64,000 nucleotides of DNA, taken from assembly GCA_025667525.1 (NCBI GenBank), contig CM046878.1, positions 514,670,274 through 514,734,273 on the forward strand, given 5' to 3'. Position numbers and translations under genes: made by a program. The notes below the pieces were generated by a model, which saw nothing but the letters and a program-made list of their open reading frames with translations, had not been told where the DNA came from and did not search any database. Shown in pieces: positions 1-9,935 of this stretch. Every line of letters begins with the position of its first letter. Within the stretch, counting starts at the first letter, position 1. Origin of the DNA: Glebionis coronaria. Lineage: Eukaryota > Streptophyta > Magnoliopsida > Asterales > Asteraceae.

Positions 1-425
1 GAATGGCATATCGAACTTTACAGAAAGAAGAAAAATAAGGATTATATATATAACAACTAAAGCAAACACCTTTACCAACTCATACCAAAAATCAACAAAC
101 CAAACTGATTAATTAAATTAAACTATGTACAAGTGTATAAATATTATATAACTAAACACGTATAAGTATGTTGTTATTATTGCGTATTTTACAATCAAGA
201 AAAGCCAGATTCTTTCCTAGAAGGTGGCCTCACTTGTCAATGGAGGAGGTAGCTTAGCTGCTGCTTAATTTTATACCCATATTTCTAATATTTAATCCAA
301 CTATACTTTGTTTATTATACATATCCAATCGTCTTTACAAAGATCGTATTATATTTTATGTAAGAAACACACGAGAAAACGACTATGTTTACGTGTTCAG
401 CTTGTAAAATGACGACATTCTTTAG
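1..425. other. AT-rich intergenic DNA
   Basis: No convincing reading frame, RNA gene or element end was seen. The segment is AT-rich and runs up to the poly(T) tract that marks the 3' end of the adjacent minus-strand LINE fragment. Confidence 0.6.
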
Positions 426-885
426 TTTTTTTTTTTAACGGCGGATATTATAAAAACTAGCCAAAAGCTAGATAAAATTTACATGAAAGATAATGTAACA
501 ATAGGGTTTTTCAACCAACCTATCCAACTAAACTTACATGAAAGATTTATAGATGAAATCTACAAAAAAGATTGAAAAATAATAGAATCCCAAAGAACCG
601 CCTTCTTAGAAGGACAACTAGAAAAAATCAAACTATTACGAAAATTCCAAATGAACCACATGAGAGTACTTTCCACTCCCTCGAGAATCAACCGCATCTT
701 GAGAAGGATACGAAGGGAGTCTAACCAATTAAACCATTCCTCAATGTTGTCACAAACCGCGATGTCCAACTCCCACCATTTAGCCAAGAAAGCCCATAAA
801 TCTTTCGCCAAGCCGCAGTTGAAGAATGAATGATTAACCGTTTCAAGATCTTCAAGGCAAATAGGGCAAAAGTTTTTGTTTAATC
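426..885 (-). mobile_element. LINE (L1-type) 3' end, 5'-truncated
   Basis: Read on the minus strand, this is the C-terminal part of a non-LTR reverse transcriptase polyprotein followed by its 3' untranslated region. The frame shows the zf-RVT zinc-binding region, CPICLEDLETVNHSFFNC (about 880-827), then a Trp-rich stretch with WWELDIAVC and IWNFRNSLIF, ending near 560. The untranslated tail contains the CTAGCTTTTGGCTAG inverted motif and ends in a poly(A) run, seen as poly(T) at 426-436. The catalytic domain is absent, as expected for a copy truncated at its 5' end during target-primed reverse transcription. The other LINE in this window (17854-19455) has a similar tail, so both probably belong to one family. 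No clear target duplication was found. Confidence 0.8.
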
Positions 886-1718
886 AGTCACATGTATTAA
901 CGGTATATCGAGTAGCGTTTTAAAAGTTGAATTGACCCGACCGATTGAATCATGAACAGGTCATGTGATCGGAACCGGTTTTGAGCGAAAAATTAGGTTA
1001 AACCGCCGTTTAACCAAGTTGAACTGTAACCCGATAAGTTAGCCGAGCCAATAAAAAACTTGTTTTTAAAACATTGTCAGCTATTAATCCGTGTATAACC
1101 TGTCCATATTAAGTGGTTACTGAGAAATGACATATCATCGGTAATTACGTGAATAGATGATTGTTTGTAGATGTTGATCATGCAAGGCTATGATGGGAAA
1201 GTATTGGTTGCGTGACTTATCGTCATTAATTAAGCCCAATAATTAACACATAAACACAAACACCAACTACTAGCTTATCTAAGATTGTGGTAAACTAATA
1301 TATAAAGTATATAGTCACTGAAATTTGTGTAGGTGAGAATGGTATACCCTTTCGTCTACTCCACCTAAGCATGTGGCTTTTTCCATAAGTACCTCCTTTC
1401 AAAGTCATCCCTATATAATATGCATGCGGCATGCCCTCATAAGGAGGATATATGTTGGATACAAATGCAAGTATAAAAAAATGCAAATTATCACCAATAA
1501 TTTAACAAAAATACTAATGCTGAATCATTGCCTTATAAGTAAGATACAAGTGGATAACATGATGTCAAGTTTGTGATTTTTTATGGCCGAAAATAGGGAT
1601 ATATCGTTTCTTGATTTGTAAGTATGGTATGATAAGCACAAGTAACAAAATTTTATGTCAAATCAGAATCCACTGATTGTGAATTCGTGTTTACATTCAT
1701 TTAGATATTCCCATATTT

Positions 1719-1839
1719 CATATATGAAATTTAGACATATATGAAATTTTAAAGTTTAATATTAGATATATATGAAATTTTTAAATAATATTAGATATAT
1801 ATTAAAATTTTGTGTCAAAAGAAAAACATATATGAAATT
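1719..1839. repeat. Degenerate direct repeats of an ATATATGAAATT motif
   Basis: Four or five copies of a motif close to ATATATGAAATTT occur at about 1719, 1737, 1768 and 1828, separated by AT-rich spacers of unequal length. This is low-complexity sequence; no function can be assigned. Confidence 0.5.
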
Positions 1840-2763
1840 CTATACAATTACACGTACAACTATATAAATTCTTTTTTGAACAAATACAACTAATACAATT
1901 GACAAAGAAAGTCTTTCAAGTTAGTTTCGCTTGCAAGCTGCAACAGGCTAGCTAGTTTGGTTGTAAAACGACTATAACGAGGTAAAACCCGACGATTCCG
2001 TGTACATTTGAGTTTAAAATACTTGTTTTTTCCGAGTAACCTGAATAAGAAAAACCACACTGTTTCCTTAGGTATTTTAGATCTTGGACTGCCACAGGTA
2101 TTGTGACAAGAAAATGTCTGGACTAAGCTGTATAGTCTTTGAGAAAGAAAACAAGAAGAAAGGGTCAGAATGGTAACCAGAAACAGTCAAATGTAGATAA
2201 TAAAAAGTCAACGGTGTTACTAAGTCCAACCATAATACAAGACGTTAAATAAGATTCTCTAAGAAAAAAAAACATAAAAATACGCGTAGAATTGCCGGAT
2301 CAATTCTGGAAGTAATCATCGAAAGCAACAGCCACATGTCATACGATTTTTGATGTTGCCAGTCTACTTAACGTATTTCAGAATTGTGACATTTATATTT
2401 TTATAATCTTCATGTTGTAAATTTATTTATTTTTGGACAACAGGCCACCTTGGGTGATAATCTATTAGCCAATGACATAATTCAGATCACGAGTTAACTT
2501 ATTTTACAACTTTTTTTACTTACAAGCAAAAAGATTAATATTACTTATTGATTACTTAAAATTAAAATCCTATAAAATAATTATGCCGAGGTTATTTTTG
2601 CAAAAATATCAAAAAAAAAGTTTAAAATTATAAATTTGAAGAAAAATATTGATCAATTGTAATATTTTACTATTAAAAAAATAATAAAATATCATTAATA
2701 ATAACACAAGAAATATATTTAATAAATAGTTACAATGTAATATCATTATTAATAGTTATTTAT

Positions 2764-2818
2764 TTATCACTATTGATATTTCATTGTATTATCATTGGTG
2801 AAATATTAATAGTGATAA
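2764..2818. repeat. Foldback (inverted repeat) in AT-rich DNA
   Basis: Arms TATCACTATT and AATAGTGATA, each continued by ATATTTCA and TGAAATAT after one unpaired base, enclose a short loop. The stem is about 18 bp. It may be the core of a decayed MITE, since the surrounding 2640-2830 region is also rich in partial inverted repeats, but outer ends and a target duplication were not identified. Confidence 0.55.
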
Positions 2819-4504
2819 AAATTAGTTTGAAAAATTTATGACATTAATTATTTGTCTGATTTTTGAAATTTTTAGATTTTTTTTAGCAAAACAATTTTTT
2901 TACATTTTTTTTTTAATTTTAAGTTAATTTTCACTTTTAAATCAAACTAAATAGAAGATGAAAATTTGTGTCGTATTCCTGAGTAAAAAGAAAGTTGCAA
3001 TTAAACTTTTATTTTCATATCACACACTTTTGATTTTAGGTTTTATGTAGTTATCTTTTCGGAAAGAAAAAAGCTACTGTATGATATAATTCTCATTTAA
3101 ATAGGACCATATTTTGTTCATTAGTGGTAAAGCATGCACTTCATTTGGTATAACTATCATATTGTGATATAAAACAACAATTAGAACACATATAAATAAC
3201 AAATTTAATGTAAGTTTCTTCTATGTCTTGATGAACACAACAAAACACTATTTTGTCCACACATTCTTTTGTTTTCATTTTCAACCGGGGCATCATGTGT
3301 AAGTTAACATCAAGATTAAATGATTAATGACACATAGTAATCACATATTAAAAACCACATAAAGGTTGAAAGGAAATGACATGGTTCTAAATCAAGAGTA
3401 ATTATTTAAGTTGAAAGAGATTAAACAAAAGTTAGGTTAAAGATGGAATTCTTTACCAACCATTCCATCTCATGTTTTCATGGACACCTCCATTATACAC
3501 ATGCCATCACACTCTTTGCATTAACAACTCTATGCTTTACACCATCTCTAATTATTTGTATAGTTGAAACCTTTTTAGACCACATAGAGATATTAATTTT
3601 GTCATTTGGATTTAATCACATAAAATGTATTTTTCTTATTTTTCTTTCAAATTTGTTAAATTAAGAAGTTAAACTAACTCCACAAATTTGTTATCTAATT
3701 TGTCGAGTCTTTTCAAATTTATTGGAAAGAAGTAAAATTTAGCAGGATATTCGCATAATGTGATGACATATATTCATTATGTCTCAAATACTATAATCTT
3801 TGTTCAATTGTGTTTATGATAGTTTCTTCTTCAACATGATCATCATAAATCATGTCCTATTACACCGCTCATAAACTATGTTCATGATGAATGAATTTTC
3901 CTTATTTGTTGGTGTTATGACACAAAGTAAGATTAAATAGAAATAAGATTGCATGTTACTCTGAATGTGTTAAAAAGGTTAGAGATAAGAGATATTGCAC
4001 TTTAGGCAAGGGTGCACGTACCTTTGTAACAATTTCACTTTATTCGTCACCTTCCGATTAGCTTTTTATTTATCCCAGGCTGAAGTGATCAAAACATGTT
4101 TTTGTTCATACACCTTTAGTTCTTAGATTAATTTAATAAAAAAAAGTTATTTTTAGGTTTTGTGAGATTATGAATGTTTATTCTTAGTATCCTCTTGTAA
4201 TTCTGTTGTGGTTTAATGACTTAATCAACATATATACTCCGTATTTGCTTTAAGAAAAGGATAAAATGAAATAACTTAATGGAATGCATTATATTATGAC
4301 TAAAAAACAACATATGCTATTGTTATGAATGATAAATGTATCATTTGGGATATACATATTTTAACTTTTAAGTGTCATCAAATGAACCTTGTATATATCA
4401 AAATAGGAAGTTGAACAAACTCGACAAATTAGGTAACAGGTGATGTGTGATTGTGTGAAGATGATAACTTGGATAACATCTTGTATTTTCTTATCTTTGG
4501 TCTT

Positions 4505-4512
4505 CGTATAGC
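4505..4512. other. Target-site duplication, left copy (hAT)
   Basis: The octamer CGTATAGC lies directly before the left terminal repeat and recurs exactly after the right one at 11348-11355. Eight-base duplications are characteristic of the hAT superfamily. Confidence 0.9.
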
Positions 4513-4590
4513 CAGGGCCGGTTTTGGCATCGGGCGAAGTAGGCGACAGTCCAGGGCATCACCAAAATAGGGGCATCAAATTTCTAGTGG
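4513..4590 (+). repeat. Left terminal and subterminal repeat of the hAT-like element
   Basis: Starts CAGGGCCGG. It carries GGCATCGGGCGAAG, AGGGCATCACC and GGGGCATCAAATTT blocks, the kind of repeated short motifs that usually bind hAT transposase near the ends. Confidence 0.75.
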
Positions 4591-5070
4591 TTGTTTTTTT
4601 AGTAACTTTGATAATAAAAAAGAGACCACCTTTAGATCTAAAAACGCGAAGAAAAAAGAGAAAGAAATGAAAAGGAAAATAATATCCGGTGAAGATAAAA
4701 GAACATGGTGGTTTACTGGTTCAGTTTGAGGGCATGAAGAACAGGGAACCTGCCTAATTCTGCTGATATCGCACAGGTAATCAGTCTTATCATTTTTAGA
4801 GGTCCACAAGCAGCCACTCTCAAATGTCTGTAGGTGAGAGTGGTGAAGTTAGGGTTATCCTCGACCCATAGGAGTCTTTGTATGCACTTATAAATCATTT
4901 AAGACTTCTGTACACCCTGTCCATGCACCAGGGAGTGATTCATTTGTGTTTATAAAGCACCTCGATGACCCTGCACCCTCTAGACAGTATTCAGACAAAC
5001 AACAATCTGAATACATATATGTCTCGACCTAGAGTAGTTGTACCTCACACAGCCTCTTGGTTCCCTCAGA
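4591..5070. other. Non-coding stretch before the 105-bp array
   Basis: No coding frame was supported. It contains one perfect inverted repeat, GTATTCAGA (4987-4995) and TCTGAATAC (5006-5014), directly upstream of the tandem hairpin array. An AG|GTAATC sequence at about 4776 resembles a splice donor, but no upstream open frame supports it. Confidence 0.45.
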
Positions 5071-5595
5071 AAAAGAATCCCAAAAGTTTTACTTTTAGGG
5101 GAGCTGAATAATCATCCTCAGCTCTCCTAGGGACAACGTTACAAGACGACCTTACCCTACATCTTTTTCACACTTAAAAGAATCACAAAGGATTTATCAT
5201 TTCAGGGGGAGCTGAATCATCACCCTCAACTTTCCTAGGGGCAGCGTAACAGGCGATCTTTACCTACATATGTTTCACAAATAAAAGAGTCCCAAATGTT
5301 TCTTAACCTTTTGGGGGGCTGAATAATCACCCTCGGCCTTCCTAGGGGCAGCGAATGGCGATCCTTAACAACATATGTTTCACAAATAAAAGAGTCCCAA
5401 AGGTTTTAACCTTTTGGGGGGCTGAATAATCACACTCAGTTTTCCTAGGGGCAGCGAATGGCGACCATTAACCTCATGCTTTTCACTCTTAAAAGAATCC
5501 CAAGGATTTATCCTTTGGAGTGGCTGAATAATCACCCTCAACCTCTCTAGGACAGCGAACTGGCGACCATTCCCCTTATTTATTTCACTGTTACT
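5071..5595 (+). repeat. Tandem array, five units of about 105 bp, hairpin-rich
   Basis: Units start at about 5071, 5176, 5283, 5388 and 5491 with AAAAGARTCCCAAA-like sequence. Each unit contains a hairpin of the type CCCAAAGGTT/AACCTTTTGGG and a second one of the type GAGCTGA/TCAGCTC separated by AATAATCACCC. The arms differ between units in ways that keep pairing: GGTT/AACC against GGAT/ATCC, and GGCTGA pairing with TCAGCTC, TCGGCC or TCAGTT through G-C or G-T pairs. The array lies directly before the acceptor-like site and the long open frame of the Copia remnant, so it would be transcribed with it. Confidence 0.75.
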
Positions 5596-5608
5596 AATTT
5601 AAAACAAC

Positions 5609-5614
5609 TTGCAG
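5609..5614 (+). promoter_or_regulatory. Candidate splice acceptor (TTGCAG)
   Basis: A T-rich stretch (ATTTATTTCACTGTTACTAA) is followed by TTGCAG, and the long frame opens directly after it with no ATG at its beginning. This fits a plant 3' splice site delivering a downstream open frame of an LTR retrotransposon on a spliced RNA. It is an inference from sequence only; no donor was established. Confidence 0.4.
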
Positions 5615-7897
5615 GCTGATGTTGTACAGCCAAACATAGAATCTCTGAAGCAGCTAGATAAAGGAGCTGATACACTGATTCAGGATCAACCAAATGAGGA
5701 AGAGCCCATGCCTGATGTTGAAGAGGATGTGCTCTCCTTAGTCGATGACTTCTCTGAACCTGAATCCATGCTTGATGATGAGATTCTCCCTGAGGGGATG
5801 ATTGAGGAGGAGGAGGATGAAGAAGATGATGACCAGCAATCTCTGTCTCCTCCAAAGGATATCGTTGTGTCCACACCAGCTGTTGATGCCACTCCTCCTC
5901 CTAAGGAAGCTGTAGTAACTCCCACCTCTACTACCTCTGTCGCTATAGTATTCCAAAGGCCTGCATATGATCAGACAGCTGAATTCTTGTTGTTTGATCA
6001 CCCTGCCCAAACCAACTTTGATATATTGCCAAGGGAGGATGATTATGCACAACAAAGTCTAAACATCCATGATCTTAAGCCGTAGCACCATCAATCAGAC
6101 ATGGAACGCCTGTCAAGAAAGCTGGACATCATAAAATCTGAAATGCATTCTTTCAATGTCAACTTTCCAAAGATCATAACACAGGCGGTTAGGGATGCAG
6201 TCACTGAACCTATTAAGGATGGTACAAGAAAGGGAGTGTCCCAAGGACTTAGTCATTTGTCCACACGTATCAAAGATGCCATCGTCACAGAGGTTCCTGC
6301 ACTTTTTAATGCGCATGAGTTAACGATGCATAGAGAGTTTGAAGCTATCCGAAACAGGAAAATTCGTCACACCAACTTTATAGTTGATCGTGTTCATCGC
6401 AACACAAATGGTAATTGCAACCAACTGCTGAAAATTGCCAGAGCTTCAAGAACCAGGCAACGAGACATGGCTGCCTCTGTTGAGCAGATTGCTAAGCACT
6501 TTCAGGCACGTTCATCCAAACGTCTGAAAAGACAGGCTGAACGTGAGGGGGAGAAGGAAAAGGTACTTAACCTTGAATCTGCTAAACAAAGCTCAGAATC
6601 TGCTGACAACACTATTCCTTCACCTGTCCCTCTCCAAGTCATCACTCCAGTAATTATACCTGATGATGAGGATGAAATTAAGGGGGAGAAACATATAAAG
6701 GATGGAGTTGATTCATCAAAATCTCTGACTCTGGTTAACACCAGCGAGGATGTGGATGATGGTGAACCAGCTGCCAAGAAACTCAAGTTCACTGTTAGCT
6801 CCCTACCCAAAGCTGTACAAAACCAAGATCAGATGGCTTTTCTCAAACAAGCTGAAGAGCTGAAAAACGCAAGTGTGGTATCCTCTGTCTCAAAGAAAGG
6901 AAAGGAAATAGTTATGGTAGACTCAGACGCCAAACTAAAGAAAATAGCTGCGATGCTAGAGACAGGAGGATCAACCACTGACCCATCCCAATTCACAACC
7001 TTCACAGCATCAAATGAGAATCCTCTAACACCTGAAGAAATTGAGAAACAGGCTATTGAATTCAAGAGGTTGAATGAAATCAAGAAAGCCAAGGAGCTTA
7101 ATGAGGAAACTCTGAGAAAAATGACTACACTTCAAAGGGAGAAGCAAAGACAAAGGTTGAAAGAAATGAAAGTCAAACGCACAGAGGCACTGAAAAAGGT
7201 AAAAGCTGATTATGATGCCTGCGTCAACAACAGGTTTGCACCTAGAAAAATCACCAAGTTTAAGTATACCATTCACAAGTCTACTAACACACCACAAATG
7301 ATTTTGTGGAGAGATAACCAACAGGCCAATATGGATATCTTTGAAGACTTTAAGTTAAAGAAACTTGGCTTGACTGAATGGTTTGAACTTGAGGCTTTAG
7401 CTGCTAAAAGAATTGGACAGGCAAATTTTACTCTTCTCAAGACCCTCAACGCTAAGTTTAATTGGGTTAAAGAAACAGCAGCCAAACTCAAGATAGATCC
7501 CCCACCACAGCTGTTTGAACAAGAACTTCCAAAGTCTGGAAAGAAAAGAAGAAGGATGACCCAATTTGTTAAGGAGACCTTCGTTACTGATGATGTTCAA
7601 GTGGATGGAATGCACAGGGATTTGGTATTACCAAATGGAATCATAGGCCCTATTGATGGTCACACTTATATTGAGCCTGAGAAAGGTATGGCCTTCATGA
7701 ACAGGGCATGTCAATATGCATTCCAAAGGGAAGATGAGCTAGGATTAGCATCAACCATTCAACTTATTTGTCTCAAAAACGCACTTAAAATCAACACAGA
7801 GTATTCCAAGGTATTTGCACAAGCTTTGCAGGCCGAATTGGATACTAGGACAGACTTAGCTGAAGCTGAAGAAAGAATCAAGAATGATGACTATTGA
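5612..7897 (+). pseudogene. Additional 3' ORF of a Copia element, one internal stop
   Basis: A single frame of about 760 codons is broken only by a TAG at 6083-6085; the two halves (to 6085 and from ATG 6101) are in the same frame. The N-terminal part is strongly acidic (SLVDDFSEPESMLDDE, then an E/D run). The C-terminal half is K/E/R-rich with a probable coiled coil around 7040-7210. Two basic clusters, SSKRLKRQAE (about 6506) and PAAKKLKF (about 6770), resemble nuclear localisation signals. No protease, integrase, reverse transcriptase or zinc knuckle is visible. It lies upstream of a polypurine tract and LTR, the place where SIRE-type Copia elements carry an extra or envelope-like frame. 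No signal peptide or membrane segment is visible, so an envelope role is not supported. Function unknown. Confidence 0.6.
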
Positions 7898-8072
7898 AGG
7901 ACTTCACAGCTGAATTTTACTTTCATATTTTATTTCACTTATGTTTTGTACTTGTAATTTCTTTTAAGTCTTAATAAAATCATGAGGTATGTTTGTTTAA
8001 TCTGTTATGAGTAAGAAGAAGCTGTCATCTCACTTACCTTAACTTATATAGATCTAGCTGTATTTATGTTTA
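7898..8072 (+). other. 3' untranslated stretch before the polypurine tract
   Basis: Short AT-rich spacer between the stop codon of the long frame and the polypurine tract. It contains AATAAAATCATG at about 7972, which could serve as a polyadenylation signal. Confidence 0.4.
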
Positions 8073-8085
8073 GATAGGGGGAGAT
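8073..8085 (+). other. Polypurine tract
   Basis: GATAGGGGGAGAT directly precedes the TGTTAGG start of the LTR. This is the position and composition expected of the plus-strand primer of a Copia element. Confidence 0.75.
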
Positions 8086-8830
8086 TGTTAGGAATCTAAG
8101 TTTATTAGATTCCCTGTATCATAGATTTAAACATAAATCAAGCTGTTTGATATTAACTTGCCTGTGCCTAGGAGGCAGGCAAGTATCGCAAGACTCACAG
8201 AGATCTAAGTCTCTGTGAGCAACCTCAGAGGAGTCCATGTCAGAGACATTGTCAAGGAAGTCAAAGATTACTTGAAGACATACTCATTGGCTGTGATGGA
8301 TAACAGCCAAGATGTATCAGGGACTCTGAAGGGTTGAGGGTTAACAGGGGTAGCAATACCCTGTTAACACTCAGCACACTTTGGACATACCTTAGTGTGT
8401 ACGAGACTATGAAGAAAAGGGAAACTGTGTCAGCTCTGTTTCTCTAAAGCATTGTGGCAGACTACCAAGAATAGAAGAGCATCTTGTGACAGAGGTCTAA
8501 CAAGTGTCTGTCTAGTGTAGTCACCATCAACCACTACTTGGAGTCAACCTCGTACCACTATAAAGAGGTTATGTAGCCTAGCGTTAATGTTTAACACTTT
8601 GATAGAATTCACACATTAACTCTTAGAACTTATAGAACAAAACAGCTACGACTGTGTTCATAAGTTAGGTTTTAGTTTGTCCAAAGTGTGCACAACACAT
8701 TGTCATCAAACGGTGTTATCCATAACACTTGTAATTCTTTATTATACAATAATAAGTATTACGTTTGAAAAGTAATTAAGTGTGTTGGTTAGTCAAGTTT
8801 ATTGTTTCAAGCTTGGTTTAGGGACTTTCA
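8086..8830 (+). repeat. Copia LTR (745 bp), hairpin-rich
   Basis: The segment starts TGTTAGGAATC after a polypurine tract and ends GGGACTTTCA before a tRNA-Met-type primer site, so it has the TG...CA ends of an LTR. A TATA-like ACTATAAAGAGG lies at about 8558. Only one copy is present in the window. It serves as 3' LTR to the sequence on its left and as 5' LTR to the sequence on its right. Between 8156 and 8368 it contains four perfect inverted repeats: ACTTGCCTG/CAGGCAAGT, CTCACAGAGA/TCTCTGTGAG, TTGGCTGT/ACAGCCAA and GTTAACAGGG/CCCTGTTAAC. Confidence 0.8.
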
Positions 8831-8831
8831 A

Positions 8832-8848
8832 TTGGTATCAGAGTGGTG
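8832..8848 (+). other. Primer binding site (tRNA-Met type)
   Basis: TTGGTATCAGAGTGGTG starts one base after the LTR end and matches the common plant Copia primer site TGGTATCAGAGC over 11 bases. Confidence 0.8.
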
Positions 8849-8903
8849 TTTGATATTAAAACCCTCATAAACATCGTTCTAAGTTTTATAATCAAGATCC
8901 ACC

Positions 8904-9417
8904 ATGCTTGAAACAAGCAATACACCTCCACCACCACCACCGTCTTCTGGGAACAACACTAATGCACCACCAACATCACCAAGACTCACTCCTCCACCTC
9001 AAAATGAAGACGATCTACCTCAACTTCTTGACTCAAGAGGCGGATCTCATGTCACCAATGTACCAGTCTTTGATGAAGATGATTTTGCAAGTTGGAAGAG
9101 TCAATTCCTCGTGTATCTGGACGGACTTGAACCATTTCTTCTAGAAATTCTAGATAATGGGCCTTATGTTCCCATGGCGCTTACCTCTACTGATGAGAAT
9201 CCTCTTCCCAAACCTCTCAAGCAGTGGACTCCAGCTGATAGGAAATTGGCAAACCAAGACAAACGTCTCAAGAGCATCATTATATCTTGTTTTCCTAAAC
9301 ACATCATGAAGTCTGTAATTCAGTGTCCTACAGCCAAAAAAATGTGGACACACCTTATCCTTGGTCATGAAGGACCCTCTGAAACTAGAGAAACCAAGAT
9401 TCAGGCACTCAGAAACA
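8904..9417 (+). pseudogene. Copia gag, 3'-truncated
   Basis: The frame starts at ATG 8904 with a Pro-rich N-terminus and continues into a UBN2-type Copia Gag: VPVFDEDDFASWKSQFLVY, ILDNGPYVPM, RKLANQDKRLKSIIISCF and AKKMWTHLILGHEGPSETRE. Homology stops near 9417; the last residues before the stop at 9455 look unrelated. The zinc knuckle and all pol domains are missing. It follows the LTR and primer site at the expected distance, so it is the true 5' start of the element, cut off by a rearrangement or by the adjacent minisatellite. Confidence 0.8.
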
Positions 9418-9469
9418 ATAAACTTAACAAATGTGGACAAACCAATAAGTTTTGATAAAAATTACACAC

Positions 9470-9935
9470 TTTTGAGGGTTGTGGTAGCGACAATGATGGT
9501 GGTCAGTGGTGGTGGTGGCTTCAGAGAGTGGTGGTAGCGGAGGGTGGTGGTGGCGTTAAGAGGGTTGTGGTAGCGACAATGATGGTGGTCAGTAGTGGTG
9601 GTGGCTTCAGATAGTGGTGGTGGCGGAGGGTGGTGGTGGCGTTAGGAGGATGGTGATAGCGACAATGGTGGTGGTCAGTGGTGGTGGTGGTGTCGGAGAG
9701 TGATGGTGTCGGAGAGTGGTGGTGTCGGAGAGTGTTGGTGTCGGGGAGTGTTGGTGTCGGAGAGTGTTGGTGACGTTAGGAGAGTGGTGGTAGCGACAAT
9801 GGTGGTGGTGGCGTTAGGAGTGGTGGTGGCGACAATGGTGTTGGTCAGTGGTGGTGGTGGCGTCGAAGAGTGGTGGTGGCTTTAGGAGGGTGGTGTAGCG
9901 ACAATGGTGGTGGTGGTGATGGTGAAGACGCACAT
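9470..9935 (+). repeat. GTGG/GCGACAATGGTGG minisatellite
   Basis: Imperfect tandem blocks built from GTGGTGGTGGCG, TTAGGAG, TAGCGACAATGGTGGTGG and TCGGAGAGTG repeat for about 465 bp, with a higher-order period near 90 bp in the first part. The G-rich strand has many GG and GGG runs. Frames through it, such as 9700-9885, are repeat artefacts. Confidence 0.85.

Larger units (their letters stand above)
886..4504. other. AT-rich intergenic DNA, no gene
   Basis: About 3.6 kb without a supportable gene. Short frames such as the one at 3443-3664 lack any recognisable domain and are typical chance frames in AT-rich DNA. Two small repeat structures inside it are listed separately (1719-1839 and 2764-2818). 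Confidence 0.6.

Noticed and set aside
3443..3664. 73-codon frame with hydrophobic stretches
   Set aside because: AT-rich chance frame with no domain, neighbours or codon evidence.
4776..5614. Complete intron from a donor near 4776 to the acceptor at 5614
   Set aside because: The donor-like AG|GTAATC has no open frame upstream, so only the acceptor is kept as a low-confidence candidate.
5612..7897. Calling the long frame an envelope gene
   Set aside because: No signal peptide, membrane segment or fusion-like region is visible; composition is acidic, basic and coiled-coil.
9700..9885. 61-codon Val/Gly-rich frame
   Set aside because: It lies inside the GTGG minisatellite and has no independent support.
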